DNA of 64,000 bases, taken from Pomphorhynchus laevis. Its lineage: Eukaryota; Acanthocephala; Palaeacanthocephala; Echinorhynchida; Pomphorhynchidae. Below the pieces are notes generated by a model. The model was not told the origin of the DNA. It ran no database searches and was given only the letters and a program-made list of their open reading frames with translations. This document shows, piece after piece, positions 31,036 through 41,981 of this stretch; within the stretch, counting starts at the first letter, position 1; each line of letters opens with the position of its first letter. The stretch is from assembly GCA_012934845.2 (NCBI GenBank), contig WNNJ02000064.1, forward strand, positions 62,001 to 126,000, read 5' to 3'. Made by a program: the position numbers and the translations under genes.

Positions 31036-32016
31036 CTAGAAGATATAAAATGTCCTTATTGGACATACGATCGGATGAAGAATTTGAGTCCAAGGAAACT
31101 TCTGCATAGCTTTTACCGGAAGAAGATTTAGTGGATTAAAATTGTTTCTATAGTCCCTGAAAAAGCTGCATCGGCGACACCACGCAGGGTGGTCGCCGCA
31201 ACAGTTGCTGCATACTGGGGGAGCCTCGCACCTCTCCCCTTTAGATAGCGCAACACAAAGCGAGCTCTTACGAATTCCACAAGTCTTATCTTGCTTACAA
31301 GTGGAGGCCCAGTGCGCCCACTTGTGACAGGAATTGCAATGGGGATATGAGAAATCATCCTCATCGATAAGAATACACCTGAGATTGTAACCCAAAAATG
31401 GGTTAATTGAGTTGGAGCAAAGTGTAACAGCATTGTCCACATCAGTTGTGCCAAATGCAACTGGCAGCGCATCTCCTGATTTGATTTTAATTGCCGAATA
31501 ATAAAAAGCTTACACGAGTCTTTTAAACTGGCAAGGTCGTCTTTTTCTAGATATGTAGGAAAGTGAGTTAATTTCACTGTAGCTTGTACTGGTTTGAATA
31601 CTATAGTACCCAGTTGTGAAAGATTATTATTAAAGAAAGTCTCATATGCTTTCATGAGTTCAGATGTTGAAATGGATACTTTCAACTAATTAGGGTACGT
31701 CCTGACTGTATTAAATATTACCCTTCCAGGGTAGTTTATCACAAACTTCCTCAGGAAAACATTGAATAAAAAATGCTTCTCCATCGGTTAATAGCATTTA
31801 TTATTGCCAAGTTTTTTAGTTTGGGTACCGGGGGAAGTTCCCCCGAGTCTGTAATAGTAACAACATCAAAATTACTAACCTGCATGTCTTGAAATGTAGA
31901 ATTAGAAGGATGAACAATACCTTTAACTTGAGAAATTTCGTTAAAAATGCTGCCATTATGTGTTTTTTCGATAGAGCTTTGAAGCTCCGACAAGCTAATT
32001 TCACTGCGCATTCCAA
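31036..32016 (-). pseudogene. ORF1 (nucleic-acid-binding protein) of LINE D
   Basis: The frame 31440-31036 contains CNSCHKWAHWASTCKQDKTC, a CCHC knuckle (C-X2-C-X4-H-X4-C), then CSNCCGDHPAWCRRC, a second one. The frame 31685-31128 overlaps in a different phase and gives the upstream part (ISTSELMKAYETFFNNN). The frame 32011-31751 provides an N-terminal segment. Stops and frame changes separate the three. The protein would coat element RNA. Confidence 0.7.
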
Positions 32017-32039
32017 ATTTTTTTAGAATTTATTACGAA

Positions 32040-32230
32040 ATTCGGCATTTATATTAAAAACGCCTTTATTCACAATGTCACAAGGCAACCGAAACGATCA
32101 TTGAATACTCCATTCTACTGATGAGTATTGCCGGGTACTCATCATTTCGACGCTAAAGTGATCGTCTAGAAGTGACATGGTGACTGAAAGTCGTGAATCG
32201 AAATCCAGTCTATCAAGCAACACCATTAAA
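32040..32230 (+). repeat. Dispersed repeat of the 28/41-kb family
   Basis: It shares ACAATGTCACAAGGCAACC and GTGACATGGTGACTGAAAGT with the units at 27690-28330 and 41100-41260 (reverse orientation). At 32084-32132 it carries GGCAA, CC, GAAA, 23 nt, CTGATGA, GTA, TTGCC, the arm-paired box motif found in the other tandem repeats. Confidence 0.6.
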
Positions 32231-32287
32231 TATTATACATATATTATATAATATATATACATTATATACATTATATATTATATATAT

Positions 32288-32748
32288 TATTTAGCAGTAA
32301 ATATGGATTAAAAATCAATCGTAGCCAGTTCTGGCTCCTGGACTACAGTTTCAAGCGATTTTTCGCACCAACAATTTATAAAATAACGCGTTCCTTTTAG
32401 AATCCTGTGAGAAATTCAGTGCACTCGTAATCAACGGATACGCATTTGTGCCTTATATAAAAAATAACTAGAAGATCCACACAAGCAACAAGCCAGTAAA
32501 AACGCATTACGCACATAAACTTAGTCTAGCATCGTGAGGAATTCCTAGTGTCTTTACAGTTATCACAAAGGCAGTCGAAACGCACCCTAATCACTTCATC
32601 CGACCGACGATGACTGCTGGGCAATTAGGAACGTCTCAGAGTGATACATTAGACTGATGGAGCTGATGATCGAAGTCCAGTTATTTAGCAGCAAATATGG
32701 ATTAAAAATCAATCGTAGCCAGTTTTGGCTTCTGGACCACAGTTTAAA
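32288..32748 (+). repeat. Diverged monomer of the 390-bp satellite
   Basis: It is homologous along its length to the satellite at 41979-45907 (CCTGTGAGAAATTCAGTGC, AGTCGAAACGCACCCTAA, GACTGATGGAGCTGATGATC). The start of a second monomer follows after a 394-bp period (TTATTTAGCAG at 32288 and 32682). It is several percent or more diverged, so it marks an older stage of the family. Confidence 0.85.
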
Positions 32749-33023
32749 GAGTGTTCAAGGATCCTCCACCACAGTTTAGAAGGGTTCATCACAATGATGA
32801 TAATTACAAGAATACCTTGTACTTTAGTCCGTTTCCCACGTTAACTTATTAGTAACAACTATAATGCCGCATGGCTCTGCGATCCGGGGGCAGGCTGCAA
32901 TAATATTTATACATTATAATGCCAAATCACTTTTGTGATAAACTGTAAACTTGGATGTTGTTTTGTAATTATCATCCTTATGATGCACCCTTCTAAACTG
33001 TGATGGAGGATCCCTGAATACTC
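32749..33023. repeat. Inverted-repeat element with 60-bp arms
   Basis: The arms 32749-32808 and about 32964-33023 are reverse complements (GTTCAAGGATCCTCCACCAC against its complement in GGATCCCTGAATAC), with some mismatches. It has no coding sequence. A string TAGTAACAACTATA inside it recurs just outside at 33146-33159. It may be a MITE or a foldback copy of a retroelement end. Confidence 0.6.
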
Positions 33024-33138
33024 TTAAAATCTAGGCCCTACTGATGAAGCTCAATAAGCAAAAAATGTACTAGAGATTTGATTGCTGATAATCTGTGATA
33101 GTTTCCGATATCCAATAATGTCCGTTTCCAACGTTTAC

Positions 33139-33900
33139 TTAATAGTAACAACTATATATACTTCCAAAGTATGATAGAAATGTGATTTGGATAAAATGTT
33201 GCGGAAATTGATTTCTTGATTTATTGTGGAGGATCCATAGTGTAAGAACGTAGACGTCGTTTAAAGAGCGGAGACCATGGTTGATTAAGCACGGAGGGAC
33301 GCTGAGAAGTAGAGAATTACTTAATCGCATTAACAAGGATAAGAGCGCGAATCATCAAGATAAGCAAAGTGTAAGTAGAATGGTGAATGACAAAATAGAA
33401 AACGAAAGGCAGCAATAGGCAAACAAAATTCAACACGAAGGTTAATTGTGAACCAAGATAGTACGGAAAGTTTATGGGAGATATGGTCGAATGCAGCGAA
33501 GACGCAAGAGAACACGAGTAGCAGATTTTTTAATTTGTTGGAAAGGGTCAAGATTATAATTAGTGGATTTGGCAAATAGGCTAAGGCATTAACATATTCT
33601 GGAAAACAGGAGAGAAGATATAAGAACGAGACAAGAGGGAGATTATCAACGTACGAATGCGACGGAAATTACAAAGGAATAAAAATAATGAGCAAACTTT
33701 GTTATGACCAAAATATTCGAGGAAAAGGAAATTGTCGAAGTGTAAACCTAAGAATGTCAGATTGTCAACGATTGGGAGAATGATCGAGTTAACAGATAAA
33801 AGAGGTGGAGTTATGTCGATGTGATGATTTTGAACTTTGATTTTGAGCTCATGACTTTGTCCACATCATTTTAGACTTTTGAGGGCTAGACAAAGGATGT
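33139..33900 (-). mobile_element. LINE family A fragment, strongly decayed
   Basis: The minus strand reads NPQKSKMMWTKS (33890-33850), equivalent to NPDKSKIMWIL in the 53-kb copy, and later FCHSPFYLHFAYLDDSRSYP (33390-33330), equivalent to CNSPSYLYLPTLSESRYLS in copy A1. It contains many stops and indels. Confidence 0.6.
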
Positions 33901-34079
33901 CCTACCTTCGGTCTGCCCGAGATTTTTGTCCGGTCTGCTAGTTATTTTCCCTCCAAGTTGTATTTTGTAACAGAAAAAATGAAAGTGTGGATCCTGCTTA
34001 GCTACTGCCTATTATGTATATGATTGCACTTTTTTGTGTTGAAAAAAAATATTTAAAACTTAATGGCTAATTATTTTTT

Positions 34080-35695
34080 TAGATATTTGTCATTTTAAAC
34101 ACCTTCTCAAATAATGATTTACATGATGCAGTCAAAAACTAAAAAAGGAAGATCGCGGATGAAAAGAGAAAATTTTATGTTCAATGGACAGACAAATATT
34201 TTGTAGCTGAAATATTTGTTTTATATACCAAGAAAAACTCGCAGCATGCAAGGAATACAATAGCAAACATCATTATGATTCAATACATGAGTCTGAATAT
34301 AAACTCCATGGCCGATGCTAAGCCCGTGCTGAGAATGGAGGATGGTTGGCGATAGACTTCGTGACAAGCCAGCCGTAAAAGCCCCGTCGCATCAACATTA
34401 TGAAATGCTGTCTCGATAAACTTCGCGAAAGACGACTACAATGGTACGGCCACGTTCTCCGCGCAAACAGAAAATACGTATTCTGTGACGAAGCGGAACA
34501 AACGCTGAAAAAGACATCAGTCTGAATATAAAATATCAACTTAAAAGGAAAGAAAAGCAAATTAGGAAAATTGATGAAAGCTATTAGTTTACAACAAACG
34601 AATCTCAAAAACATTTTGTCAAAACTGATCCACGTAGAACAGTCACTTACCTCATATCTGAAACAATAGCTAAGAAGGGGAAACTACTTGTTGATGAAGA
34701 GTTAATAAAATAATGCATTGCTATTGCTTTTAATGAATAGTGTCCAAAGGTGAATTTAGTGAAGGAAACAAGTTTATCACATCATACATTTGACAGATAA
34801 TTTGAGTGAAGATATTAAAGGCAAATTGAAAGAACACTTATCCACTTGCGTTCATTACAGTTTAGCATTGAATGAGATCATATATCAAGGTGATACTGCA
34901 CAATTGGCTGCTTTAATTGGATGAATTGATGAAATCTTAAACATTACAGAAGAAATGTTGGATTTGTGCCACATGATGGGGATAAGAGCACGCAAGGATA
35001 TATTTGAACATGTTAATTTGGCATAAGGAAACTTTAATGTTAACAGAAAAAATTATTGTATTAATAAATGGTGCTCCTGATCTAACTGGTAAGAATTATG
35101 GATTTATTGCTTTATTCAAACAATCAGTCGAATATGAAATACTAACCTACCATGCTTGATTCATCAACAACAATTATGCGCTCAAAAATTAAATATTGTT
35201 AATTTCATCAGTTCGCAGGGTTTGAATCATTGCGAATTCAAAGCATACTTAGACGAATTTGGCAGTGAATACTAAGACATTGTATACTTTTCTAAAGTCG
35301 ATGGATAAGTAGGTCAGTCACCTTAAAGATTATTGTTATCCGAAATAAAACAGTTCATGGAGAAAAATAAACAAAATGTGAACTTTATAGAGAAGGAAAA
35401 ATGATTGAATGATTTGCTTTTCCTCGTTTGACATCACAGAAATGCTGGCTGAGCTCAATTTACATTTACAAGGGAAAAGTCAGTTGTGTAGTTCAATGTT
35501 AAAAACGAATGAGTAGCTTTACCAGAAAATTTTCATAGAACTGGTGAATGCTGGCGAAATTGTACATTTTCGTAGTCGATCTGAAAGAGCTCGAGACTGT
35601 TCTGTAAACTATGAAAAATATGCTAAGTTATGTGAAGATTTGCTTTAAGAATTTACAGTCAGATTTTCTGACTTAAAAAAATTATTCAGTGACTT
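34080..35695 (+). mobile_element. hAT-type transposase relic (ZBED5/GTF2IRD2-like group)
   Basis: Plus-strand fragments in changing frames read DPRRTVTYLISETIAKKGKL, then LLVDEELI, later ITEMLAELNLHLQGKSQL and CSVNYEKYAKLCEDLL. The ELNLHLQGK and LCEDLL blocks match hAT transposases of the type domesticated as ZBED5/FAM200/GTF2IRD2 in vertebrates. Many stops are present, and terminal inverted repeats were not found. It is interrupted by a small LINE piece (34304-34518) and ends at an RTE-like LINE at 35700. Confidence 0.7.
34304..34518 (+). mobile_element. LINE 3' fragment inserted in the hAT relic, with target duplication
   Basis: The insert of 215 bp is flanked by AGTCTGAATATAAA at 34290-34303 and 34519-34532, a 14-bp target-site duplication. 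Within it the plus strand reads KCCLDKLRERRLQWYGHVLR, the C-terminal block of an RTE-like LINE different from family B. It is strongly 5'-truncated and 3'-shortened. Confidence 0.8.
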
Positions 35696-35699
35696 CATT

Positions 35700-37640
35700 T
35701 AAGTGTAATACAGCAACAACAATTTTTTTACAAGAAAAAAAGTACACTAGATTTTTCTTGTCAACCACTAATCCGGATGTCGGGTCATGGAGGCAGTGTA
35801 CGAATCAAACTACTCCAGACATCGTGATCCTGGTGGCTAGACAGAGTTCTCTTTCAGGTAGCCCAAGGCTTTCTTCAGTCAATTTTAAAATTTAATCTCT
35901 CCACTAGTACCGAGGTCTACCTCGAGGTCTCTTTCCAGAGCATCCGGCTGGAAAGCCCTCTGAAAAATGCGATCCCTAGACACCCTCAGAATGTGTCCTA
36001 GCCACTATAACTGACTTAATTCGAAGTGGAGAAGCATCGAATTTACTCGAGTCAATCCCGGATGACCAAATTCTTAACCTTATCTCTAATGCTAAGCCCG
36101 GTCCCACCGCGAAGGAACGTCATTTCGGTCGCATGTTTAGAGATATTATTCTTTCGATCATAACTCAAAGCTCAGGACCATAGCTTAAGATATGAACGAA
36201 GATTTTACTGTAAACCGAAAGATTCGCCTGAAAACTTAACTAATAATTCACAACGACATACATGTACAAATAACGAATTACTGCGTTATTTAAACAAATC
36301 CGTTTCTCAATCTCCCTGATGTTAATAACGTCCCTCGAGAGCAATACCTCCCCCCCAATATACTTGAATTTATCAAAATCACGAAGAACCGTTTTCACTA
36401 ATCCAGGTTGACATTTACAACTGAATCCCAGATAAAAACACAGAGACAGTCTTGGAGTTACTAACCAACATCCCTGCTGCTTAGAATCGATCTAGTAGGC
36501 ATTAAGTCCTTAAGAAAAAACGCCAACAAGTCAACATCATCTGCAAAAAGCAGAGATGGAATCCTGATGGAACTACTCTGAAGACCGACATCCGACAGAG
36601 GAGCTCGTCTCGTAATTTTGTCCATGTAAACACAGAACAAAAGTGGAGAAAAAGAACAACCCTAACGATGCCAAACGCATACTGGAAATGATTCAAACTT
36701 CCTGCTAGACCACTAACACAACTCATACTTTGTTCATACAGAGAACCCACAGCTACTCTAAGATTGTGTGGTCTCCATATTCCCTAAGTACCCCCCACAA
36801 CCTCTCTTGTGGAACTTGGTCGAACGCCTTCTCCCAATCTACAAAGCACATGTAGGCCGGTTGAGCGAACTCCCAAGACCGTTCAAATATAGTTGAGAGA
36901 GTAAAGAGCTGATACATAGTTTAACGACCTGGACGAAAGCCGCGTTGTTCTTCTTGCAACTGTCCATCAATTAAAGGCTGTATCCTTAATTCAAGAATTC
37001 TAGCAAATAATTTACCAGTTTGGCTAAGAAAAATGATGCCCCGATCATTGGAACACATTTTCCGGTCACCTTTCTTAAAGATCGGTACCACTACACAAGT
37101 TCGCCACTCACTAGTAACCTTGCCAGACTTCAATGCAACGTTGAGATCCGTGCTAGCCACATCATGCCTACAAAGTCGAAGCCTTTAAAGCTTCAGGTCG
37201 AATCTAATCTACTCTAGAAGACTTGCCATTACGAAGTTTTTAATAATAGCAACGACCTCTTCCATTAGTTCTAAAGGCTCTACTTTGACAAGATAAGGCA
37301 TATCCACCGGATTAAGAAGACTATTAAAATGATCTTTCCATCAACCAAGAATTTCTTCAATGTCAGTCAGTATAAACCTCTCTTGTCATAGATTGTTTGA
37401 GAAGTTTTCTGCTTTCCAACACGAAGGTGTTTGATCGTCCTACAGAACATCTTCGAAGCTGACCTATAATTAAGTTCTGAGTGCTCTCCAAACTCCTCCC
37501 AAACCGCCTTTTTCGCTTCGGTAAGTAACTGCTCGAGCTGAAACTTTCTTTACCCTTCCGTACTTTTCTACAGCTTCCATTGGAGCTGATATGAAAAATC
37601 TGCAGCTGGCAGGAAAAATCAGGAACTGACAGGAAAAATC
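35700..37640 (-). mobile_element. RTE-like LINE, family B copy 2
   Basis: It is colinear with 13560-15118 and extends further 5'. The minus strand reads WEEFGEHSELNYRS-like and HLRVGKQKTSQTIYDK (37500-37370), then SGKVTSEWRTCVVVPIFKKG (frame 37160-36921), QEEQRGFRPGR, then ASVYEQ-like and LLFADD-like segments with more stops. The 3' tail at 35705-35720 is CAACAACAA, as in copy 1. It is more decayed than copy 1. Confidence 0.75.
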
Positions 37641-37659
37641 TGGAAAGTAAGTAGTTATA

Positions 37660-37915
37660 ATCAAGAATGCTTTTGAACAGTAAATGTTTTTGAACCTGAT
37701 GTTAAAACATATTTCTTATATTTAAGTAAGTGATTTTAGAATCGCGCAATTAGTGATTGAATACGATGATGTTATATTGTAACGCAATCAGTTCCAATCT
37801 ATGTAAACTGTGGAAGTGTCGTTTAGAGATTTGCTGCTAACTCTACATTTGTAGTAACCACTTATTTCTTACATTTTAAACTTTGCACTTTCTGATTGTA
37901 AAAATAGAACACAAC
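37660..37915. other. AT-rich spacer, nothing recognised
   Basis: This lies between the 5' end of LINE B2 and LINE C copy 2. No motif is seen. Confidence 0.4.
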
Positions 37916-37918
37916 AGG

Positions 37919-39615
<1,697 letters not shown>

Positions 39616-39750
39616 TTTGTCCATGTAAACACAGAACAAAAGTGGAGAAAAAGAACAATCCTAACGATGCCAAACGCATACTGGAAATGATTCAAACTTC
39701 CTGCTAGACCACTAACACAACTCATACTTTGTTCATACAGAGAACCCACA
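39616..39750 (-). repeat. Recent copy of 135 bp of LINE B2 (36617-36751)
   Basis: Base-by-base comparison shows one difference (position 36660 C, 39659 T) over 135 bp at a constant offset of 2999. It contains TTTGTCCATGTAAACACAG and TTCCTGCTAGACCACTAAC. Such identity is out of line with the decay of LINE B2 relative to B1, so it is a recent local duplication. Confidence 0.9.
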
Positions 39751-40216
39751 TTGTTTAATCGTGTGTTAAGGTGCCTATGGATGATTATTAAAGTCACGGT
39801 ACTGATGAGCTCCGTTAGAGCGAAACGCGTATGCCGTTGTTGAAGTTTGTCGTCACACATAGGATGACTGGGCCTACGTAGGGACTTTGAATATTGCAAG
39901 AATAATTCAGTTCTATTTCTTGATCTGACGAGGATATATAGAATACTGCCTGGTGTTTATGCCTCATCATGAGGAAAACATAGTGATTTATTTACGAGTA
40001 CACCATTGTGTGTCCCAGGGCAGGTGTAACAACAAATTATATTTTATATATATTTGTACACTTTAAAGTGTCCCTTTAAAACAGCATTTCTATTAAAAGG
40101 AATTTAGTGCCTGATGCATGGTTAAACCGCAATACGCACTGCCATGCAGAGAGATTATGCTAAATTTCCTCTGATGATTCAGATTAAGGGTAGTTCTGTT
40201 TTTCGAGCTTTAGACA
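39751..40216 (+). repeat. 466-bp hammerhead-bearing unit, copy 1
   Basis: The unit starts TTGTTTAATCGTGTGTTAAG and is followed directly by a second, partial copy at 40217. It has no coding sequence. It carries a hammerhead near its 5' end and a segment CATCATGAGGAAAACATAG that later serves as a palindrome centre. Tandem units with one hammerhead each are the layout of retrozyme-type repeats. Confidence 0.85.
39796..39837 (+). ncRNA. Hammerhead ribozyme 1 (minimal type I)
   Basis: Stem I is ACGGTA (39796-39801) with TGCCGT (39832-39837), with one G.U. CTGATGA is at 39802-39808. Stem II is GCTC/GAGC (39809-39812 with 39818-39821) with loop CGTTA. GAAA is at 39822-39825. Stem III is the loopless palindrome ACGCGT (39825-39830). 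The cleavage triplet GUA ends at 39831. All invariant core positions are present. The tiny palindromic stem III matches hammerheads described in Penelope-like elements and animal retrozymes, which are thought to act as dimers. Confidence 0.85.
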
Positions 40217-40451
40217 TTGTTTAAGCGTGTGTTAAGGTGCCTATGGATAATTAGTAAAGTCACGGTACTGATGAGCCCCGTTGGAGCGAAACGCGTATAC
40301 CGTTGTTGAAGTTTGTCGTCACACATAGGATGACTGGGCCTACGTAGGGACTTTGAATATTGCAAGAATAATTCAGTTCTATTTCTTGATCTGATGAGGA
40401 TATATAAAATGCTGCCTGGTGTTTATGCCTCATCATGAGGAAAACATAGTT
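40217..40451 (+). repeat. 466-bp unit, copy 2 (partial)
   Basis: It aligns with 39751-39985 with few differences. It ends at AAAACATAG, immediately followed by its own reverse complement at 40452. Confidence 0.85.
40262..40303 (+). ncRNA. Hammerhead ribozyme 2
   Basis: Stem I is ACGGTA/TACCGT (40262-40267 with 40298-40303), fully Watson-Crick, against one G.U in copy 1. CTGATGA is at 40268-40274. Stem II is GCCCC/GGAGC with one C/A mismatch and loop GTT. GAAA is at 40288-40291 and the ACGCGT palindrome at 40291-40296. Cleavage is expected after 40297, exactly 466 nt from the site in copy 1. Confidence 0.82.
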
Positions 40452-40538
40452 TTCCTCATGATGAGGCATAAACACCAGGCAGCATTTTATATATCCTCAT
40501 CAGATCAAGAAATAGAACTGAACTATTATTAAATAGAA

Positions 40539-40541
<3 letters not shown>
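40452..40541 (-). repeat. Inverted partial copy of the 466-bp unit
   Basis: It is the reverse complement of about 40360-40450 and so forms a near-perfect palindrome centred at 40451 (CATCATGAGGAAAACATAG against TTTTCCTCATGATGAGG). It is cut by the (TA)n tract at 40542. Confidence 0.85.

Positions 40542-40615
<74 letters not shown>
40542..40615. repeat. (TA)n microsatellite
   Basis: About 37 units between two inverted copies of the hammerhead unit. Confidence 0.98.
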
Positions 40616-40618
<3 letters not shown>

Positions 40619-40858
40619 TATGTTTTCCTCATGATGAGGCATAAACACCAGGCAGCATTTTATATATCCTCATCAGATCAAGAAATAGAACTGAATTATT
40701 CTTGCAATATTCAAAGTCCCTACGTATGCCCAGTCATCCTATGTGTGACGACAAACTTCAAGCTACGTTTCGCTCTAACGGAGCTCATCAGTACCGTGAC
40801 TTTAATAATCATCCATAGGCACCTTAACACACGCTTAAACAATGTCTAAAACTCGAAA
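40616..40858 (-). repeat. Second inverted copy of the 466-bp unit, with damaged hammerhead
   Basis: It is the reverse complement of the unit from AAAACATAG to the TTTTTCGAG segment upstream of TTGTTTAAGCG. The hammerhead at 40799-40764 (minus) keeps ACGGTA, CTGATGA, the GCTC/GAGC stem and GAAA. The following stem III/stem I part is shortened to CGTAGC, so cleavage is not expected. Confidence 0.8.
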
Positions 40859-40859
40859 A

Positions 40860-41264
40860 ACACTCATCAGTAGAATGAAGTACTCACTGACAGTTTCGGT
40901 TGCCTGTGTGACATTGTGAATTAAGGCGTTTCCGACACTTTGCTTAATTGTCTGAGGCTTACGCTCTTAATCAGATCGAATTCCTGTGCGGACCATCCTT
41001 AAACATTAGGCATAGGTTGTTGCTGAATTGTCGCTGCACTCGTTGGATTTTTAATGGATACGGCAGGTATAATAGTAGTGCACGGATGTGCTGAGTAAAC
41101 AACGGTCCAGGGTTTCTTAGGAAATACGGCATTTATACTAAATGGTGTTGCTTGATAGACTGGATATCGATTCACGACTTTCAGTCACCATGTCACTTCT
41201 AGACGACCAATGAGTACCCGGTAACACTCATCAGTAGAATGAAGTACTCACTGGGTCTTTAAGT
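40860..41264 (+). repeat. Copy of the 28-kb LINE-tail repeat
   Basis: It matches 27880-28330 (GTGCACGGATGTGCTGAGTA, TTGCTGAATTGTCGCTGCAC, TGACATTGTGAA). It begins abruptly at CACTCATCAGTAGAATGAAG, which also recurs at its end (41227-41246), suggesting a tandem origin. Confidence 0.75.
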
Positions 41265-41899
41265 ATCTTTAAGTAAGTATTCGAATCGAGCATATTCTTC
41301 AGTCTGCAAACTCTCGTCACTCCTAGACGGTCATGTGATAGCCGGCAGCCATCGTCAGTAAGATGAACTATCACACGCCGTTTCGGCTGCCTCTGTGACA
41401 TTGTGAAAATGCATTTCCGACATCTAGCTTAAATTGTTGGTGGCGTTAGCTCTTAAATCCAACAATTTGCAATGCAGACCATCATAAACAACCAGAGGAT
41501 CAAACTTTCGGATGCTTGACTGTAAGAAACCGAGATTGAGTAGATCAATTCTTTCTATGTAATCATAAGAGTTTCGTTTGAATCGGTATTGCTCGAGATT
41601 GCGAATAGCAATTCTTTCCGTATCTTTAAGTAAGTGTTCGAATCGAGCATATTCTTCAGTCTGCAAACTCTCGTCACTCCTAGACGGTCATGTGATAGCC
41701 GGCAGCCATCGTCAGTAAGATGAACTATCACACGCCGTTTCGGCTGCCTCTGTGACATTGTGAAAATGCATTTCCGACATCTAGCTTAAATTGTTGGTGG
41801 CGTTAGCTCTTAAATCCAACAATTTGCAATACAGACCATCATAAACAACCAGAGGATCAAACTTTCGGATGCTTGACTGTAAGAAACCGAGATTGAGAA

Positions 41900-41903
<4 letters not shown>
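41265..41903. repeat. 357-bp tandem repeat (about 1.8 copies)
   Basis: 41282-41540 repeats at 41639-41897 with almost no change, a period of 357. On the minus strand each unit reads as a decayed LINE RT thumb (YIERIDLLNLGFLQSSIRKF, then DPLVVYDGLHCKLLDLRAN). Each unit contains the arm-paired box motif at 41344-41391 and 41701-41748 (minus): GGCAGCC, GAAA, 22 nt, CTGACGA, T, GGCTGCC. Confidence 0.8.

Positions 41904-41978
<75 letters not shown>
41904..41978. repeat. (TA)n microsatellite bordering the satellite on the left
   Basis: About 37 units. The satellite begins directly after it at CAGTTAAAAGCG. Confidence 0.98.

Positions 41979-41981
<3 letters not shown>

Larger units (their letters stand above)
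28430..32040 (-). mobile_element. Non-LTR retrotransposon with CCHC ORF1, family D (I/Jockey/R1-like)
   Basis: Minus-strand order is ORF1 (32016-31036), a short intergenic stretch, then EN-RT ORF2 (30732-28600). ORF1 ends in CCHC zinc knuckles and ORF2 starts with an AP endonuclease, as in I, Jockey and R1 type LINEs. I cannot decide the clade. An AAATAAATAAAT tail at 28355-28425 may mark the 3' end. Only one copy is present in the window, and it is the best-preserved LINE here. The main EN-RT frame is open for 609 codons, but the RT C-terminus and ORF1 lie in other frames. Confidence 0.8.
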
